Below are positions 59,146 through 64,000 of a stretch of 64,000 nucleotides of DNA, piece by piece. The notes below the pieces were generated by a model that saw only the letters and a list, made by a program, of their open reading frames with translations, had not been told where the DNA came from and made no database searches. The position numbers and the translations under genes were made by a program. The stretch lies in assembly GCF_037975245.1 (NCBI RefSeq), contig NC_092580.1, positions 32,947,001 through 33,011,000 on the forward strand, given 5' to 3'. Position 1 is the first letter of the stretch, and the number at the start of each line of letters is the position of its first letter. This DNA is from Apostichopus japonicus (lineage: Eukaryota; Echinodermata; Holothuroidea; Aspidochirotida; Stichopodidae).

Positions 59146-62100
59146 CTGAAAAGAGAAGTTTTGTAAGAAAAGGGGCATGCAATCACCTAGCAGTAGATAT
59201 ACTCATATATGCTGTGTGATGTAGGTGATTGATTGTAATCACTTACCTTATGGTGAATGCAATCACCGTCTAGTATGTACCGTTTATATGCTGTACAATG
59301 AAGCCACTACCATAATCACCTAGCAGTAGACATACTAATGTATGCTGTGTGATGTAGGTGATTGATTGTAATCACTTACCTTTAGGAGAATGTAATCACC
59401 TTCTAGCATGTATCATTTTATATGCTGTGCAATGAAGCCACTACCATAATCACCTAGCAGTAGACATACTAATGTATGCTGTGTGATGTAGGTGATTGAT
59501 TGTAATCACTTACCTTTAGGAGAATGTAATCACCTTCTAGCATGTATCATTTTATATGCTGTGCAATGAAGCCACTACCATAATCACCTAGCAGTAGACA
59601 TACTAATGTATGCTGTGTGATGTAGGTGATTTATTGTAATCACTTACCTTTAGGAGAATGTAATCACCTTCTAGCATGTATCATTTTATATGCTGTGCAA
59701 TGAAGCCACTACCATAATCACCTAGCAGTAGACATACTAATGTATGCTGTGTGATGTAGGTGATTTATTGTAATCACTTACCTTTAGGAGAATGTAATCA
59801 CCCCTAGTATGTTTCATTCTATGCTCTACAATGAAGCCAATACCATAATCACCTAGCAGTAGATACACTGATATATGCTGTGTGATGTAGGTGATTCATT
59901 GTAATCACTTATCTTGTAAAGAAAGGAAAATTCGATCACCTTTTGTTTTGGTTTGAGAAATATTACGAACAGTTGTTCTCCTTAACATTAGTAGTAGTAC
60001 ATTTTATTCATCTAGACAAATACGCTGATAATTAGTTAACTACTTTCCTATTCAATTCTGTTTTTACCCCTAAAATTCTCCTTATTTTGAAATATCTCAC
60101 TCAGCAAAGCACCATTATATACGAAAGGTCCTTTACTCATGAACTTTTTACGATATGTACACCATACACATGAAATATTTTCTGACATGCTCTCCACTTG
60201 TAAATAAAATCCTATTATAAGGAAAGTTGATGTTAAATGGCAAGAAGATATAAACAGAATCACTGAATCATATTAATAAATCAGGATATGGCTGACAGAG
60301 TACCAACTTTCAGTCACACTTTCTACAGAAACTTGCGACAAAAACACTGGCATCATTTTCTCAAGTCACGTGAGCCGGGATAATTTTCTTTGGAGCCATT
60401 ACGAGCCAAGATCGACTCTTCCCTGATTTTATTTAAACGTGACTAACATTCAATTTGGTCATAGACGCAAGCTACAAACCAATATAACCATCCAGGCTGT
60501 TATATCTTCTGATAACTTTTAATCAACTGATGACTAAGCGAGTAAAACATACAGATAAGGTGGAGAGTGCAACCGGGACAGTCAAAGTAAGATCGGTCAA
60601 ACTGTACATGCTAGTCTGGGGGACTAGGACGGTACATACTGTACACGACTGCTTTAGATAAATCAATCGATTAGAAGAGTCATGTACTTCCAACAAACAT
60701 CACAAATCTGCACGCTGATTGGGTTACATGGAGATAAACAAGTTTGCATAAACAAAATGTCGTATATATTACAACATTTATTAAAATCTTCTAAGAATTG
60801 AAAGGTGCTGTACAACAGACTGTAGCAGGCAAGGTCAGTTTGTAGGAGACCATTAATGAGAGAATTAGTTTGGGTTTCAATTGGGAAAGCATTCCAGTTT
60901 GGATTTTCAATGATAGAATCATAGTACATTCCACAAGCTATCAATGATATGTTTAGTAAGTTGATGTTCACAAAACTTACAACTCGATCGTACGATACTA
61001 AGATCTCTCCCGACAAATCATTGGAATGCGGAACTGGTGGCTTCCTCTGACAGGCAAAAGAGGAAGATGGAGTAAAATACTACAGAAAAATGTGAAAGGG
61101 GGAAAAATTTCCCCTACTTTTGATCAGGATGTAACATTTGTAATGTTTGACAACTAATAAGTACAAATAAAACAATTTCTGGTGACCTTTTGTAATGTAT
61201 CTTTACTTGAAATCAGAAAGAAACACATCCCAGTTTTAATAACCTTGCCTCCCTTGGAATGTGATTTGGTATTCAGCAAGATAACAACAATCACATCTAG
61301 AGTGTGTCAAAGCTTTGTGAGAACAAGAGAGAGAGGGATTAAATAGTCAGAATATTTTGACAGGAGTCAAGGGTATTTAATGTTTCCTTCATACTTCTTT
61401 ATCAACCATCAAAATGGAGGGGGGGGGGGGGGTGGACTCATAGGGAAATGGAAAACAAGTTCAAGAATTACTATCCTGGGAATATTCCATTTTTTAATTC
61501 TATGGATCTCCTTTGACATTTGACAGCATAAACCTGACATCCAGTTAAGAGTGACATGCTTCAACTACATTGCAAATTGTTCACCTTACTACAGTAGGTA
61601 CAGTAGCAAATGTTTTCAACCTATTTGAGGTATGGATTTCCACAGAGGATCTACACCAAACACAACCTACAAATCTAGGTTACAGACCTGTACATTGATC
61701 TTCAGGATACTGATAAAATGTTAGGAGAAGAGAGAAAGATATTAATCCTCCTTAGACAAAGACTCTTGCTATAGCTACTGTGGGTTGTGTACCCAATCCT
61801 CATGTCTTTGTGCTCTTGCACACTAGCATCTGAACCCCACTTACAAACTTATCAATTTACTTGAAGAAGTAAACCAGAAGCCATTTCAAGTAGTTGTTCA
61901 AGTGCCTTTGCCTCATCCAAAGTTACAAGTTACATGTACTTTCCAGATATCATGCTGGAGTCCCCACCCACACACTTTTTCCTCTTGAACTGGCATGCTC
62001 ATGGAAGCATTTAAGGAGCAGAGCAGTTTTGAAGCCCAAATTACCTATTCCAGCTTCATTATAGTCTCCAAATGACAAGCTTCCTCAAAGAAGTTGAATA

Positions 62101-64000
62101 AGAAGCACATAACCCACCCATCCCCCCTCCCATCCCCTCCCCCTCCCATCCCCTCTTCACATTCTCCTCAAGTCAGTCCTCAGTTATCTCCTATTCATTA
62201 GCTGACAACAGACAAATACTTCCTGTATTAAGACCACTAGTCCAAACAATGATGTTGAAAGTTGATTCTCATGCCCATAACTGGAGAAAATATTTCCCAC
62301 AATGCACTGCTCAAATTTGAGTTCACTCATTTAGTAGAGTCCATTATAAGTTTACATACCAAAGATGTAAACAACATGCCCATGACTTCAATCAATAAAG
62401 CAATCAAGTTTGTAATGTTTACGAGTTTTGCTGCAGCCTATACTAAAGTTTAACCACCACAATCTTGTCTTTGGCTACCTCAGAACTATTAAGAACAGCT
62501 ACGGCTGCACATTGCTATAAATATACCACAAGAGATAAGGGGCAAAAAATCCAATGCATTTGCTGCTTAATCCCAATAGTAAATAATGTCACAGACAAAA
62601 ACAGATTGGATGGACAAAACAACAGCTGTAGAGTGTTATGATGTATGGTAAGTTTAGCCACAAGTATGTCCTAACGATAATAACAAAGTAGCCATATGTA
62701 ACTTATATCTGTCCTTTGTGGTGGTAATATATAAACAGATCTGAAGAAAAAAATAAAATCTGAAATGAAATTCTGACATTAACATGACTCATTGGTAAAA
62801 TGCTTCTGCATTAATTAAACTAGGTCTGGAAGATCTCATACGTGAACATACAGTAGGACTTGGACTACATACAGTACACCACAGTACACAGGCTGCAATC
62901 AGGCACGTTAACTGATTCTGGAATCTAAGGACTTGGTCAGACAACATTTCTAAACTCTTACAAGTACAGGAATTTACAAATGCATAAAGCATTGAAATTC
63001 TGCTAGGTGGAACCAACCACACAATTTATCACAAATGTGACCAGGGTCAGATAGGATAGCTGGGAACTTACTGACCGCCAGGACCCATAGCCAGAGTTTG
63101 AAGTTTTGGGAGGGCACAAATGTTTGCCTGATGTACGTCCTTGGTCCTTAGGGGGTCTAAGGGGCTATCCCGTCCTCTTTGTGAAATTCTTGTATGGTCA
63201 AGGGAGAGGGTTTTTTTTATGGGAGTGAGTGGGAGGGGGGAACATTAGATTGTGCAGACACATGGCTTAACACCAACAACCAACCCACAAAGATTGATTG
63301 TAATCAGTGTATTAACAGATATATAGAGTTCAATAACACATTCTATGACACAATGAATGTAGTCATGTTGCCCGAGACTCAGATATATGCATTCCACACT
63401 TACCACCCATTATACCTTAACTAACCTAGGTTTACTTTCATCAGACTGATTACAGGCCTGATGACATATCTGAACAACATTAAACTCTCACTCTCTCTAC
63501 ACATTATATTACACCTCTCTTTGGTCGATCACCATACTTCCAAGTTGAGATCACTGGATTTATTTATTAAGATCTGTCAGGAGAGGTGCACAGCGAGGGC
63601 AATTATATTCTATGTTATCATTTTGCTAAGGATTATGTCCGTACCTTCAGCTGATTGATCAATTCTAGCCTCAAGGAAAAAGCACTGAGTCCAATTGACT
63701 TTACAATTTATTTAAAGTGGGAAATAGATTTCAAGTTGACCTAGTTTATTAGTCTCAGATAAATACATTACTCCCTCTTCTCCATTATTGCTTCGTCGGC
63801 CTCCATATCCCCATCAAATGAGACAAATAATTTCCAACCATTTTGATGGGTTTTAAGCTGTATCACTGCGGTACTTGCAAAATTCTTTAGACCATTTGAA
63901 AATGCATCACCCCTGAAATGCCGAAACGAGATTAAACGTATCTAGCAAACATAAAAGCCACCAAAGCAACTAGCTGAAGCGAAGTGATTTAATGGTTTCA
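59146..64000. other. CTTNBP2 upstream intron to window end
   Basis: No exon recognised. Contains the 134 bp tandem array below, a poly-G run at 61420-61432 and C-rich tracts at 62115-62155. The preceding coding exon must end with one base of a split codon and probably lies beyond 64000. Frames such as 60663-61016 (minus) show no family resemblance. Confidence 0.5.
59175..59935. repeat. 134 bp tandem repeat, about six copies, upstream of the ankyrin exon
   Basis: AATCACCTAGCAGTAGA occurs at 59181, 59314, 59448, 59582, 59716 and 59847: spacing 133, 134, 134, 134 and 131. Most copies contain CACTTACCTTTAGGAG, which on the transcribed minus strand is a good splice donor (AAAG|GTAAGTG). Confidence 0.92.

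Noticed and set aside
59175-59935. CRISPR-like direct repeats
   Set aside because: Animal genome; the units are contiguous 134 bp tandem copies without unique spacers.
60663-61016. Minus-strand 117-codon frame upstream of CTTNBP2 exons
   Set aside because: Orientation fits an upstream exon but the sequence does not resemble the coiled-coil or proline-rich part of CTTNBP2, and splice phases could not be matched.

Overview
The window is animal nuclear DNA: AT-rich, with long introns, GT-AG splice sites, poly-G/poly-C runs, microsatellites and scattered transposon remains. The protein set, together with tRNA-derived SINEs ending in TGATTGATT-type tails, a Penelope-like element and a KRBA2/Ginger-type integrase fragment, fits a marine invertebrate deuterostome, most likely an echinoderm and possibly a sea cucumber. 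The species assignment is an inference. All homology calls rest on reading translations against remembered family sequences, without database searches.

Layout, left to right. (1) 1-7451, minus: the first two coding exons of a Bicaudal-D (BICD) dynein adaptor, split by a 7.1 kb intron that carries a 1,036 bp hAT-like element with an 8 bp target duplication; the gene runs off the left edge. (2) 9886-11385, minus: an intronless coding region for TRMT10C/MRPP1, the mitochondrial tRNA methyltransferase and RNase P subunit. (3) 11.8-18.9 kb: an accessory, transposon-rich gap with two tRNA-SINE copies in inverted orientation, two non-autonomous inverted-repeat elements, a 90 bp perfect inverted repeat enclosing a truncated KRBA2/Ginger-like integrase ORF, and a Penelope-like retroelement fossil whose reverse-transcriptase core is inverted relative to its flanks. 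(4) 20032-28014, minus: EFCAB12, reconstructed as nine coding exons (645 aa) with two canonical EF-hand loops. (5) 30084-31598, plus: a two-exon gene for a 40-residue, six-cysteine conserved microprotein of unknown function, divergent from EFCAB12. (6) About 32-40 kb: no gene seen, but a second SINE family and a near-perfect 123 bp hairpin. (7) 40091-59145, minus: seventeen coding exons (934 residues) of cortactin-binding protein 2 (CTTNBP2), covering six ankyrin repeats and the whole C-terminal half; the N-terminal coiled-coil part lies beyond the right edge or in exons not recognised here. (8) 59.1-64.0 kb: upstream intron with a 134 bp tandem repeat.

The most interesting biology is in CTTNBP2. 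Its C-terminal half is an AAA+ like P-loop module resembling that of the neuron navigators (NAV/UNC-53). Here it keeps a textbook Walker A motif (GPVGCGKT) and an acidic Walker B (LILDGLE), whereas the vertebrate protein, as I remember it, has a degenerate loop. The same gene also repeatedly carries tandem copies of exon 3' ends with their splice donors. Two of the gene products (BICD and CTTNBP2) act on the cytoskeleton, but nothing suggests that the genes in this window form a co-regulated cluster.
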